Assembly (NCBI GenBank): GCA_019057795.1
Contig: JAHLWS010000046.1
Span: 1 to 64,000, forward strand
DNA length: 64,000 bases
Reading direction: 5' to 3'
Source: Promethearchaeota archaeon
Lineage (GTDB): Archaea; Asgardarchaeota; Lokiarchaeia; Sigyniarchaeales; SOKP01
Shown here: positions 36,789 to 45,900 of the stretch, one piece after another
Position numbering within the stretch: position 1 is the stretch's first letter
Layout: each line of letters opens with the position of its first letter
Program-made: the position numbers and the translations under genes
The notes under the pieces: model-generated
The model's input: only the letters and a program-made list of their open reading frames with translations
Told to the model about the DNA's origin: nothing
Database searches by the model: none

Positions 36789-38078
36789 CTATTGTTCTAA
36801 ATAAAGAAATCTTTCCAGATAGTAAACCCAGACCTGCGAAAAAGTATTACCTACGATAAGATCGCTAGCATGTGCTGCAAAGGGGAAAGTTAAGAGCATA
36901 CAGTCTACTCCGTTGGCATTTAATGCGCTTTTTATCGTTTCAGCGTTTATTAATGGGACCAAATCATCTCTTAAACCTTGGAAAATTAAAGCGGGCGGAT
37001 CGGTCGCATCGGCTAAATTACTAGGAGTAAATTTTTCGAACGCTAAAGGGTTTGATAGTGGATCGCCAGGGATTAATCTTGATAGAGGTTCGTGCGTAAA
37101 ATAAGGATCAGCGAAATTTGGAGGATAAATGGGGATGATTCCCTTAATATTTAAAGCATTGCTAAAGTTTCCGGCAAAATAAGGGTCGTTGTATCCTAAC
37201 CCTATGACACCTGTCAAATGAGCGCCAGCAGAGCCGCCCATGATAAAAACGGAGTCTAAATTCGCGTTATAAGTGCTTGCATAAGTTGTTTCTAACTGTT
37301 TGGTAAAGTATCCTATTTGGTAAACCATATCGTGTAGAGTTAAATTCCCTCTAACATAATCTGGAGTAGGGATAAAAGTAGAACCTCCAGCGTCTAACAG
37401 CCCATATTGAATATCAAACACTACATATCCTTGAGCTGCAAGATACTTATTGAGTACTAATACGTTTCCTAAGCTTTTATCTCCAAATTGCCAACCTCCT
37501 CCGTGAATCTTAATAATTACGCTGTTATTTCCGGGTAATTGTTTCGTTGTAGATTTGGGATAATATACATCGAAATAGAGCTGGAACCCATCGTTGTCGT
37601 AGTATTTTATATCAGTCTCTATGTTGCAATCTCTATGTGAAAATCCCAAAAAGTAATTATAAAGGTTAAATTGAGTAGGTAAAAAATAAGAATCTACAGT
37701 TGATGGTATCTGTGCGCTCCAATCTTCACCGTAAGCAACATTGAATTCATTTTCCGCAGTTTGAATTGAAATAGGCGTAGCTATTAATGGCAAGGCGTTA
37801 AGAAAGGTTAAAACTAATCCAAAAACTAATACACATTTTTTCACTAGACTTCTTCGTTTAATTGTAGGGATTAATTTTACCAAAAGTATCGTTGTAATAA
37901 GATATAAAAACATTAGAAAACCAGAAATCTGAGCTATAAAATATGACAAAGAACTCGATATCCCATCGTTAATAGGAATAAGTAATACGATTGTAAAGTA
38001 AATTCCAATGATAAAGGTTAAAAAACTCAGAATTACAAGTAAAAGTTTTAGAAATTTCAATAAGGTCGGTTTATTCAA
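36789..38078 (-). CDS. membrane-anchored alpha/beta hydrolase, HSL-like
   Basis: About 429 residues. Three or four N-terminal membrane helices (to about residue 110) anchor an exported or cytosolic esterase-type domain. The oxyanion motif IKIHGGGWQFGD and the nucleophile elbow MGGSAGAHL identify the hormone-sensitive-lipase/carboxylesterase type; GLRDDLVPL and FAAHASDL supply the catalytic Asp and His. The substrate may be an ester or lipid. The open frame reaches 38102, but GAGGTG lies nine bases before the TTG at 38078, giving a start that overlaps the upstream gene's stop by eight bases. The two genes are translationally coupled. Confidence 0.75.
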   Translation of the reverse strand: MNKPTLLKFLKLLLVILSFLTFIIGIYFTIVLLIPINDGISSSLSYFIAQISGFLMFLYLITTILLVKLIPTIKRRSLVKKCVLVFGLVLTFLNALPLIATPISIQTAENEFNVAYGEDWSAQIPSTVDSYFLPTQFNLYNYFLGFSHRDCNIETDIKYYDNDGFQLYFDVYYPKSTTKQLPGNNSVIIKIHGGGWQFGDKSLGNVLVLNKYLAAQGYVVFDIQYGLLDAGGSTFIPTPDYVRGNLTLHDMVYQIGYFTKQLETTYASTYNANLDSVFIMGGSAGAHLTGVIGLGYNDPYFAGNFSNALNIKGIIPIYPPNFADPYFTHEPLSRLIPGDPLSNPLAFEKFTPSNLADATDPPALIFQGLRDDLVPLINAETIKSALNANGVDCMLLTFPFAAHASDLIVGNTFSQVWVYYLERFLYLEQ

Positions 38079-38577
38079 ATTTCCATACACCTCTATTATC
38101 AATGTTTAAAAATGTAGTGAGAGTAAGCTGTAAACTAATCATTTCGATTCCAAAAAATCCAATGATAATCATGAGAAAGGCTATAACGAAAAGATATCCA
38201 TCTAAAATGAATGCCGTAAGAATTACGCCCCATACAATCAATAACACTCCGATTATGAATAAAACTATGTTGTAATACGTTAATCTATTAATCTTTTTTC
38301 CTATTAAGGTAGATTTATTAAGATAGGAATCGTCTATAAGAAGAATTAGGATATTGAGGATCCAGGACGCGATTAATATAACTCCAAATATATCAAATAT
38401 GAATGAATTAACTGGAAAAGAGAAATACATGATACCAAAAGCACAACTTAGAATATGCAAAAAGATACCGAATTGACTAAGGCTTTTCGCTAATATTTTA
38501 GGAATATTTCTTTTTTCTAACATCTTTTTCAAGATTTTTTTTTTAATTTCTATTAAAACTACTTTTGCTTTAATCAC
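38071..38577 (-). CDS. four-helix membrane protein, unknown
   Basis: A 168-residue membrane protein with about four hydrophobic helices after a basic N-terminus (VLIEIKKKILKKMLEKRNI). No motif indicates the function. Its end overlaps the start of the membrane-anchored hydrolase, so the two are expressed together and the protein may be a partner of the hydrolase. Met 20 in the basic N-terminal segment is an alternative start. Confidence 0.55.
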   Translation of the reverse strand: MIKAKVVLIEIKKKILKKMLEKRNIPKILAKSLSQFGIFLHILSCAFGIMYFSFPVNSFIFDIFGVILIASWILNILILLIDDSYLNKSTLIGKKINRLTYYNIVLFIIGVLLIVWGVILTAFILDGYLFVIAFLMIIIGFFGIEMISLQLTLTTFLNIDNRGVWKFE

Positions 38578-38652
38578 TAATAAAACTTTATAATGATAAG
38601 AAAAAAGAATTTATCCATTAAATGCTAATTAAATTTATACTGAGTTAGTAGC

Positions 38653-39492
38653 TTAATCGCTTTTCTGCGATTTCTTCTTTATATAATGCTTGCTTGTAAT
38701 ATAATATGCTACAAACATGACGACTAAAACTACTAACACAATCAATAATACATTATTAAAATTCGCAGATAATGCTTCCATATCCTCGAATGGTAAAGCA
38801 TCAAGAGTCAAAGGAAATGTTATACCCGCAGTAATAGATGCACCAAGCCAAGAATAAAAGAAAGCCCTAGGTATTGAACCAATAAATGTTCCTAAAGAAT
38901 ATTTCTTAACATCTAAATCAACAAGACCCGCTGTGTAAGAAATTGGATCAAAGGCTATAAATGGCAATAATCTTGCGATGATTATCGCAGACATTCCATA
39001 TTTATGGATAAAATCATCGGCTAAAGATATTGCACTTTCTCCTACAAACTTCTCAGCTAGTGGACGGCCACCCTTTCTACTTATGTAATAACACAATAGA
39101 GCCGCGGCCATTGAACCAATAACGCCCATAATTCCACCTCCAACTAGTCCCCAAATCATTCCAGCGGCAAGAAGAACTATTTCGGAGGGGATTGGAACTA
39201 AAAGTCCTTGTATCCCCATTATTAATATAAACAATAGAATCCCAAAAATACCTAGAATGTAAATCGGATTAATGAACCAATCTACTACTAAAGTTAGTAA
39301 AAATGTTTCGCCACCGCCTAAATAAATAAACCAGAGCATCCATAATGAAATAACTACTAATGCCGCAAATAAGATAATGTACAAAATGGTTTTAAAACTA
39401 TACTGTGAAAAATTAAATAGATTTTTGATATATTTCTTTAATTTTAAAGAAAAGGAATCGTTATTTTTATTACGAATTTCTTTATTTTCCAT
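38653..39492 (-). CDS. VTT-domain (DedA/TVP38/TMEM64) membrane protein
   Basis: A 279-residue protein with the VTT (SNARE-associated) domain: GLLVPIPSEIVLLAAGMIWG, the GGRPLAEKF loop, and ARLLPFIAFDPISYTAGL followed by GSIPRAFFYSWLG. Members of this superfamily, for example DedA and TMEM41B, are lipid scramblases or move undecaprenyl-type lipids across membranes. The open frame begins with a TTG at 39501, but the ATG at 39492 is better. Its neighbours include a GDPD and a PAP2 phosphatase, which fits a membrane-lipid role. Confidence 0.8.
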   Translation of the reverse strand: MENKEIRNKNNDSFSLKLKKYIKNLFNFSQYSFKTILYIILFAALVVISLWMLWFIYLGGGETFLLTLVVDWFINPIYILGIFGILLFILIMGIQGLLVPIPSEIVLLAAGMIWGLVGGGIMGVIGSMAAALLCYYISRKGGRPLAEKFVGESAISLADDFIHKYGMSAIIIARLLPFIAFDPISYTAGLVDLDVKKYSLGTFIGSIPRAFFYSWLGASITAGITFPLTLDALPFEDMEALSANFNNVLLIVLVVLVVMFVAYYITSKHYIKKKSQKSD

Positions 39493-39592
39493 GTTTATCA
39501 AATCATTTAATAACTTTTGAGTAATATATGTAATTAAAATTTCTATAAAAATTTGTTTTTTGTTAATAATTCAAAGCAGATTCATAATAATT

Positions 39593-40327
39593 ATGAAAGA
39601 ACCACATATATTTGCTCACAGAGGAGGAATGGGCAATTGTATAGAAAATACAATTCCTTGCTTTAAAAATGCGGTAAAAATAGGAGTGAGTATAGAAACT
39701 GACCTCCAACTTACAAAAGACAATAAGTTAATCTGTTATCACGATCACCATATAAAAAGAGATTCTGAATGGTATGATATAAAAAAACTAACTTTGGTTG
39801 AGTTAAAAAATATCAAATTTAAGGATAATCGAGAAATTCCAACGACCATCGAAGTGTTTAACGCTTTGGAAAACTATGCTAACGATTTAAGGTATAGTTG
39901 CGATATTCGAGATATAAAAACGGGATTAAAAATAATAGACATAGCTACAGATTTCGATATTCTTGATAAAATTGAAATTACGGAAAGAAACCATAATGTC
40001 TTGCTTAAGTTAAGAGAATATAATAAAAAAATAAAGCTAGTCCATACATTAACTGATAGTGTTTCTAGTATAAATGACAATATTGTTGATGTCGAAATAT
40101 TAAAAGATTTAAAAATTGAAGCTATTAACATTCAAAGTTGGAGAGCTAATATCAAGAATTTAAAACAAGTAATTGATTTTGGCTTTAAATGTTATGTGTG
40201 GGGGGTTAACAGCAAATCTCGCATGAAAAAAGTTTTAAAATTAACTTATAATGGTGAGGGAGTAAGTGGCATTTACACAGATTACCCTGATATCCTCGTT
40301 AAATTGTGTAAAGAAATTTCTACTTAA
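39593..40327 (+). CDS. glycerophosphodiester phosphodiesterase
   Basis: A 244-residue GDPD: the catalytic IFAHRGGMGNCIENT start (His-Arg), IETDLQLTKDNKLICYHDHH with the metal-binding Glu/Asp and second catalytic His, and the TIM-barrel end VWGVNSKSRMKKVLK, GIYTDYPDIL. It hydrolyses glycerophosphodiesters to glycerol phosphate and an alcohol with a divalent metal. It has no signal peptide and is therefore cytosolic. The frame extends up to a TTG at 39560, but the ATG at 39593 places the catalytic motif at the normal distance. It is divergent from the VTT gene. Confidence 0.85.
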   Translation: MKEPHIFAHRGGMGNCIENTIPCFKNAVKIGVSIETDLQLTKDNKLICYHDHHIKRDSEWYDIKKLTLVELKNIKFKDNREIPTTIEVFNALENYANDLRYSCDIRDIKTGLKIIDIATDFDILDKIEITERNHNVLLKLREYNKKIKLVHTLTDSVSSINDNIVDVEILKDLKIEAINIQSWRANIKNLKQVIDFGFKCYVWGVNSKSRMKKVLKLTYNGEGVSGIYTDYPDILVKLCKEIST

Positions 40328-40380
40328 ATAATCTAGCTAAGAAAAAGAGAGATTATAAAACAAAAAAGATATAAAATCTT

Positions 40381-41043
40381 TTAGGGGCGATTATTTTCCA
40401 TATAATTTCTGATGTAGCGTTCTACTTCGCTAGCTGGTTTTATTACACCAAAATGACCTTCGCATAAAATATCGGCCTTTAAATCTAAAAGTTTTTGCAT
40501 TGATTTTTGATAATCTTCTAAATCGGAACCAAAACTTTCGTAAAAAGGTCCGTGGATATCTTGTCCAAATAGAATTCTAGTGTTATCAATGTCGATTAAG
40601 ATAGATATTGAACCAGGAGTATGTCCAGGAGTATGAACGCAAAGAAATTCGTAGTATCCTAATTGTAAAACTTCCAAATCTCCCATGAATCTTTTTTCTA
40701 ATTTAACTGGCTTGTAATCAATTCCGTACCAAGACGCGGCTGTTTTCTCATCATGCCCACTCTCCTCGATTGGATCGGCGTCTAAATCGTGAGCATAGAA
40801 CTTAACTTGCTTGTTAAAACTTTTTAAATCGAAACAAGCGCCTGTATGGTCAATATGAAAGTGAGTTAATATGCAATGTTTTATATTCTTAGGATTTAAA
40901 TTTAATTTGCTGATTTTTTTAATCATTTCAAGACTCATTCCACAATCAATCAAAACAAGCCCGTCTTCGCTATGAGTGTCCACTAAAAATACAGAGCAAC
41001 CCGAATCACCAACATGATAAACATCTTTAAAAATTTTCTTCAT
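40381..41043 (-). CDS. MBL-fold metallohydrolase
   Basis: A 220-residue metallo-beta-lactamase-fold hydrolase with LTHFHIDHTGAC (HxHxDH), VHTPGHTPGSI, FGQDIHGPF and EGHFGVIKPA, i.e. a complete two-metal site in the glyoxalase II-like arrangement. The substrate is unknown; a thioester or lactone is common in this group. It is followed by the PAP2 gene upstream on the same strand, with 59 bases between. Confidence 0.8.
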   Translation of the reverse strand: MKKIFKDVYHVGDSGCSVFLVDTHSEDGLVLIDCGMSLEMIKKISKLNLNPKNIKHCILTHFHIDHTGACFDLKSFNKQVKFYAHDLDADPIEESGHDEKTAASWYGIDYKPVKLEKRFMGDLEVLQLGYYEFLCVHTPGHTPGSISILIDIDNTRILFGQDIHGPFYESFGSDLEDYQKSMQKLLDLKADILCEGHFGVIKPASEVERYIRNYMENNRP

Positions 41044-41102
41044 AAATCTTTTTCCTCATCAGAAACTTTATTTGAGTCCCAAAAGTAAATAAAAATATTG
41101 AG

Positions 41103-41894
41103 TTATTTCCTCTTTAGATATGATCTTTTATATAAAAGTATTGTTACGATTGCTGCCATTCCCGTCGAGAAGAGAACATCAGAAGCATAGTGAGCACCAA
41201 CAACAATTCGGGATAATCCCACGAATAACCCCCATCCAATAACTAAAACTGTAACTACAATTCTATAAGGATCCTTGATTTTACGGTCTTTAACAACTAT
41301 TAAAAATGGTAGAAGCATCCACCCCATTGCCGCATGCCCTGAGGGAAACGACAAATCATCCAAACTTAATCCAGGTGGCAAAAACCATGGTGTAAAATTG
41401 GTAAATCCAGGATCAAGATTCCTGAAGCGAACTCTTCCACATAAAATCTTAGTAATTTGGACAAATAACAAAGGGTTAATAACAGCTAAAAGTGAAATTA
41501 TACCCGCTAAGGTTCTGTAATTTTTCCAATCTTTATTCCAAGTTATAATTGTATAAATTATCATTGGAATAATTAAACTAAAACCTGTGTAAAAATCACT
41601 ATCGACTATAATAAAAAGCATTCCAATAACAATAATTATCAAGGCAGGTATTTTTTGTAATTTCAAATTTTTAATGTTACCACCAAAAAAAGTTGCTAAT
41701 GCTATTCCAATTAACGCCCAACCCGGTAATTCCCCGTAATCTGCACCAAAATTCCCCCAAGCAGAGGTTCCATCAACGACTGCGATTGAAATATCTAAAT
41801 CAAAAATACCAAATATTATCGCAAGAATTATCCAAGATGCAAGTACAATTAACGTTAACTTACTAACCATGGACCAATTTGTTTTTTCAGACAT
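41103..41894 (-). CDS. PAP2-family membrane phosphatase
   Basis: A 263-residue membrane protein of the PAP2 superfamily with about six to eight helices. The three phosphatase motifs are present: KILCGRVRFRN (variant of KxxxxxxRP), FPSGHAAMGW (PSGH) and LSRIVVGAHYASDV (SRxxxxxHxxxD). It would remove phosphate from a lipid such as a polyprenyl or archaeal lipid phosphate. The first motif lacks the usual RP pair, having RFRN. Its neighbours suggest membrane-lipid turnover. Confidence 0.8.
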   Translation of the reverse strand: MSEKTNWSMVSKLTLIVLASWIILAIIFGIFDLDISIAVVDGTSAWGNFGADYGELPGWALIGIALATFFGGNIKNLKLQKIPALIIIVIGMLFIIVDSDFYTGFSLIIPMIIYTIITWNKDWKNYRTLAGIISLLAVINPLLFVQITKILCGRVRFRNLDPGFTNFTPWFLPPGLSLDDLSFPSGHAAMGWMLLPFLIVVKDRKIKDPYRIVVTVLVIGWGLFVGLSRIVVGAHYASDVLFSTGMAAIVTILLYKRSYLKRK

Positions 41895-42099
41895 AATTTT
41901 ACAGAATTCTTTATTTAAAATGAAAATAATTATTATGAATTTGATTGTTAGAAATTATTTACAACCTTGTCAAAAATGTAAAATCGTTAACCTAATCCTA
42001 ATTATAATTATATTATTAATCTCACTTCTTTTAAAAGGATTAATATTTTAATAGAAATAATATTTCAATACCAAAAATTTTGCATATAGGAGATATTTT

Positions 42100-42930
42100 T
42101 TGTTAAATATATTCTTTGAATCGTTTAACCAAGCAATAAGAAAGTTTGAGTACGATTATATCTTTATAGATGGAATAATTCTTACGATATGGCTTGCGGT
42201 TCTGATAAAATATAAAAAATGGGCTCCAATCAAATTTGGAATAATTACAGGATTTTTAATATATATCATTGACGCAATAGCGTGGTTCAATATATCTGCA
42301 GGTTCTAATTACCCTTCTGGCACATTTATAAGAGAGTATTGGATCGGAGGAAAATATATGCCCCGCCCCTTAGAAGATTATTTTTGGAGTAAATTTGGGG
42401 CAGATTTTATGATGACTTTTTCTTACGCGATGTTTGCCTTTGGTTGGTTGTGGATAATGTTTGAAAATTTTATAAAAAAAAATAAGAAAGAGATGATCTT
42501 ATTCACATCGCTACTTTTTGGGTTTTGGATGTTAACACCCTTTTTTTCCTTATGGCTTCCAATAAATAACACTATAGTTGAAAGTGTGAGATATATGGAC
42601 ACGCAATTAGTAATTTGGTTTGTTAACATAGTTCTTGGATATTCCTTATTGTATTTAATCTATGGAACAAATAAATTTGGAAGCAAAAAACCAAAGATAA
42701 TTTTGTATGTTTTCTTTTTAGGTTGTTTAGGAGCCTTTTTCATGGAATTTCCACTATTAATTTCGGGAATTCGCCCTACAGGCGTCCTATATTTACTTTT
42801 TAGCACAGTTATAATGTTTAATCAAGGAGCACCATATCTCTACGTCTTATACGATAAAGTAATACCATGGCTTAGTCGTAAAGTTAAAAGAGATCAATTA
42901 AAAGAAATAGAATTAGTATTCGAAAAATAA
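42100..42930 (+). CDS. seven-helix membrane protein, unknown
   Basis: A 276-residue integral membrane protein with about seven helices. A conserved-looking loop between TM2 and TM3 contains GSNYPSGTFIREYWIGGKYM, which may face outside. No known family is apparent. The start is TTG at 42100, supported by TAGGAGAT about six bases upstream, one of the best ribosome sites in the window. The gene is divergent from PAP2 and convergent with the SIR2-TPR gene. Confidence 0.55.
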   Translation: MLNIFFESFNQAIRKFEYDYIFIDGIILTIWLAVLIKYKKWAPIKFGIITGFLIYIIDAIAWFNISAGSNYPSGTFIREYWIGGKYMPRPLEDYFWSKFGADFMMTFSYAMFAFGWLWIMFENFIKKNKKEMILFTSLLFGFWMLTPFFSLWLPINNTIVESVRYMDTQLVIWFVNIVLGYSLLYLIYGTNKFGSKKPKIILYVFFLGCLGAFFMEFPLLISGIRPTGVLYLLFSTVIMFNQGAPYLYVLYDKVIPWLSRKVKRDQLKEIELVFEK

Positions 42931-42959
42931 AAAATAGAATTAAATCAATAAATATTCAT

Positions 42960-45900
42960 TTATCTGAGGTTTTTTACCATTTTCGATTTAATCAATTTTA
43001 TATTGTTCTTAAGAACTTTTGTTAAAGGGACTTTTCCTGAACCACTCTGAATAAGCGTGTTAAGCGCGTTTTCATGAATTTTTAAAGCTTCCACATAAGA
43101 TTTTTGCTCTAAATATGTTAATCCCAATTTATATTGACTGTCTGCTATTCCCTCGCCGTTTTCAATATCCTCGAATATTTTAAGGGCTTTACTACAGCTT
43201 TTCCAAGCATCAGTATATTTCCCTTGATTGAGATAAGTTAAACCTATATTATTAATATATTGAGCTTTCTTCTTCTTATCATCGTTTTTATCAGCTATTT
43301 TCAAAGCCTCCTCGAAGCGTTTTAACGCAACGGGATAATTGCTTTCGTCTAAATATATCAATCCTATGTTGTTAAGACTTTCTGCCTTTCTAGAAAGATT
43401 GTTTAGCTCTTCGTCTATTTTTAAAGATTGTTCAAAAGTTTTTAAAGCGTCAAGGTACAATCCTTGGTCGCGGTAAATCAAAGCCGTGTTATAAAGATTT
43501 TCGGCTCTCTCATTTGATGGTCCTAAAACTTTAAACAGTTTTGTTCCTCGATTATACCACTTAAGAGCTTGGTTGTAATCACCTCGATCTTGATACACTA
43601 ACCCAATTTTATTTAAGCAATATGTTTTACCGATCAAGTCTCCTCTTTTATCAAATAAATCAAGAGCGAGATTATAACGTTTAAAAGCATCTCTATATAT
43701 ACCTTGCTCATGGAAAATGACACCTACTTTACAAAGAATTCGTGCTTTCCTGTCATCGTCATAAATTTGTGTGGTTATCTTAAGAGCTTCGCTATACCAC
43801 TTCAATGCTTCAGGATAGTTATCTAAGCTTTGATAAATTGAACCTATGCTCTCAAAGCAATCAGCATTACCTTCAAGATTTTCAATTTCATCGAATAATT
43901 TATAAGCATCTTCGTACCACTTTAGAGCCTCATTGAAATGCTCTTGAATCATATAAATATCCCCAATTTTGCGTATAATTATAGCTTCTTTAGTTAAATT
44001 TCCTAGATGTTCTTCAATTTCTAACGCTTCCCTGTATTTTTTTAATACTTCGTTGTATTTCTTATGGACCAAGAAAACATTACCAATACATAGAAGCCTT
44101 TGTGCTTTCCCTTTCGTATTTCCTAGTTGATCGTCAATTTTTAACGCTTCTTCGTACATTTTTAACGCTTCTGTAAAATTATCCTCGTCAAAATAGATAT
44201 CCCCTATACTTGTGAAGATATCCGCTTTGGTTTCAAGATTGCCTATACTTTCTGAAACATAAATTGCTTCGTTGTAATGTCTTAGAGCTTCTGGATAATG
44301 CTTTTGGGCTTGATATATTTTGCTAATAGTAATAAGTATTTGAATTTGTTCATCGAGATGGCCTAATTCATCCGCTATCAGTAAAGCTTCTTCATAGCGT
44401 TTTAACGCCTCAACATAATCCCATTTTTCTCGAAAAATATCGCCTATAATATTAAGACAGAGTGCTTTTTTGTGTAAATTTCCAATTTGTTCTGCTATTT
44501 GAACCGCCTCTTCAAATACCTTTAAAGCTTCATTATCTTGTCCTAAATAATGGTAGTTAATACCAATCAAATGAAGACTTTCAATTCTTCCTTCCATGTT
44601 ATTTTCTTGATTGAAGATTTCAAGCGCTTCTTCAAATTTTTCCATAGCCTGAGAATACGCACCCTGATCTTGGAAAATAGATCCTATCTTGTTAAGCAAT
44701 TCAGCCTTTTTCCCTTTTTCACCTAATTTATTAACAACCTCTAGAGCGTTCTTATACCTACTTAAAGCTTCTTTGAAGTTTGCTTGTTCGGCATAGAAAT
44801 TTCCAATATTTTTCAATGATTCAGCATTTCCTTCAAGGTTTTCTGTTTCTCCATAAATTTCAAGAGCTTCTTGAAAATTTTTAAGTGACTCTAAGAACTT
44901 TCTTTGGTCCAGATAAATTTGGCCTATGACATTAAGAGTGGAGGCTTTACTGTTTAAATCTTCAAGGCGCTCAAATATCTCTAATGCTTTTTCAAATCGT
45001 CTTAAAGCTTTTAGATACATTTTTTGCTCTTTGTATATAAGTCCTATTTTTTTTAACACATCTACTCTTCCTTTAAGGTCTCCTACCTGCTCAAAGAGTT
45101 TTAAAGAATCTTCAAACCATTTTAGCGCTTCAGAATATTTATTTTGATTTTGGAAAATTGTACCTATTTGGTTTGAGAAGTTGGCTTTTAACTTGAGATT
45201 CCCCAAGTTTTCAGCAATTTGAAATCCATCCTCAAAATAATCTAAAGCTTTGATGTAATTCCACTGATCTCTGTAAATTATCCCCAAATAATTTAGAGAA
45301 TCCAATTTCCCTTCAGAATTTTTTAACCGATCATAAATCATCAAAGCTTCGTTACACTTATCCAAACCATTTAGGGAATCGCCCATTTCATGAAATATAC
45401 CCCCTAAGAGATTAAGAATTTCTGCTTTATCTTCAAGGTTTTCCAATTGCTCGTTAAGTTTCAAGGCTATGTTAAAATATTTAAGTGCCTCGTTAAAATT
45501 TTTTTTTGAATAGTAAATTTTCCCTATTTGCTTGTAATTAATCGCGTTTTCGCTGAGATTTTCAAGCCTGTCATTTATTTTAATGGCAGTTTCGAAATAC
45601 TTTAGAGCATCCTGATATTTCTCTAGATATTGATAGTTAATACCAATATGTTTGTATAATTTAGATTTTTCATAAATATCTTTAATTCGCTCGTTTTCCT
45701 TTAAAGCAAATTTAAAGTTTTGTAAAGCCTCAGAATAATTTTTCTGAGCTTGGTGAATTAGGGCAATATATTTAAAAATTGAAGTTCGTTGAGGAAAGGC
45801 TTTTATTTTTAGCTGAACTTGTAAAGATTTACGCAACCATTCTAAAGCATCGATATAATTTAATTGTATATAGTTGATAATTCCCATTTCCATAAGAGCA

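Noticed and set aside
41917..42051. 44-codon frame with a hydrophobic end between PAP2 and the membrane-protein gene
   Set aside because: Ile/Leu-rich translation is expected from AT-rich noncoding DNA; no ribosome site supports it.
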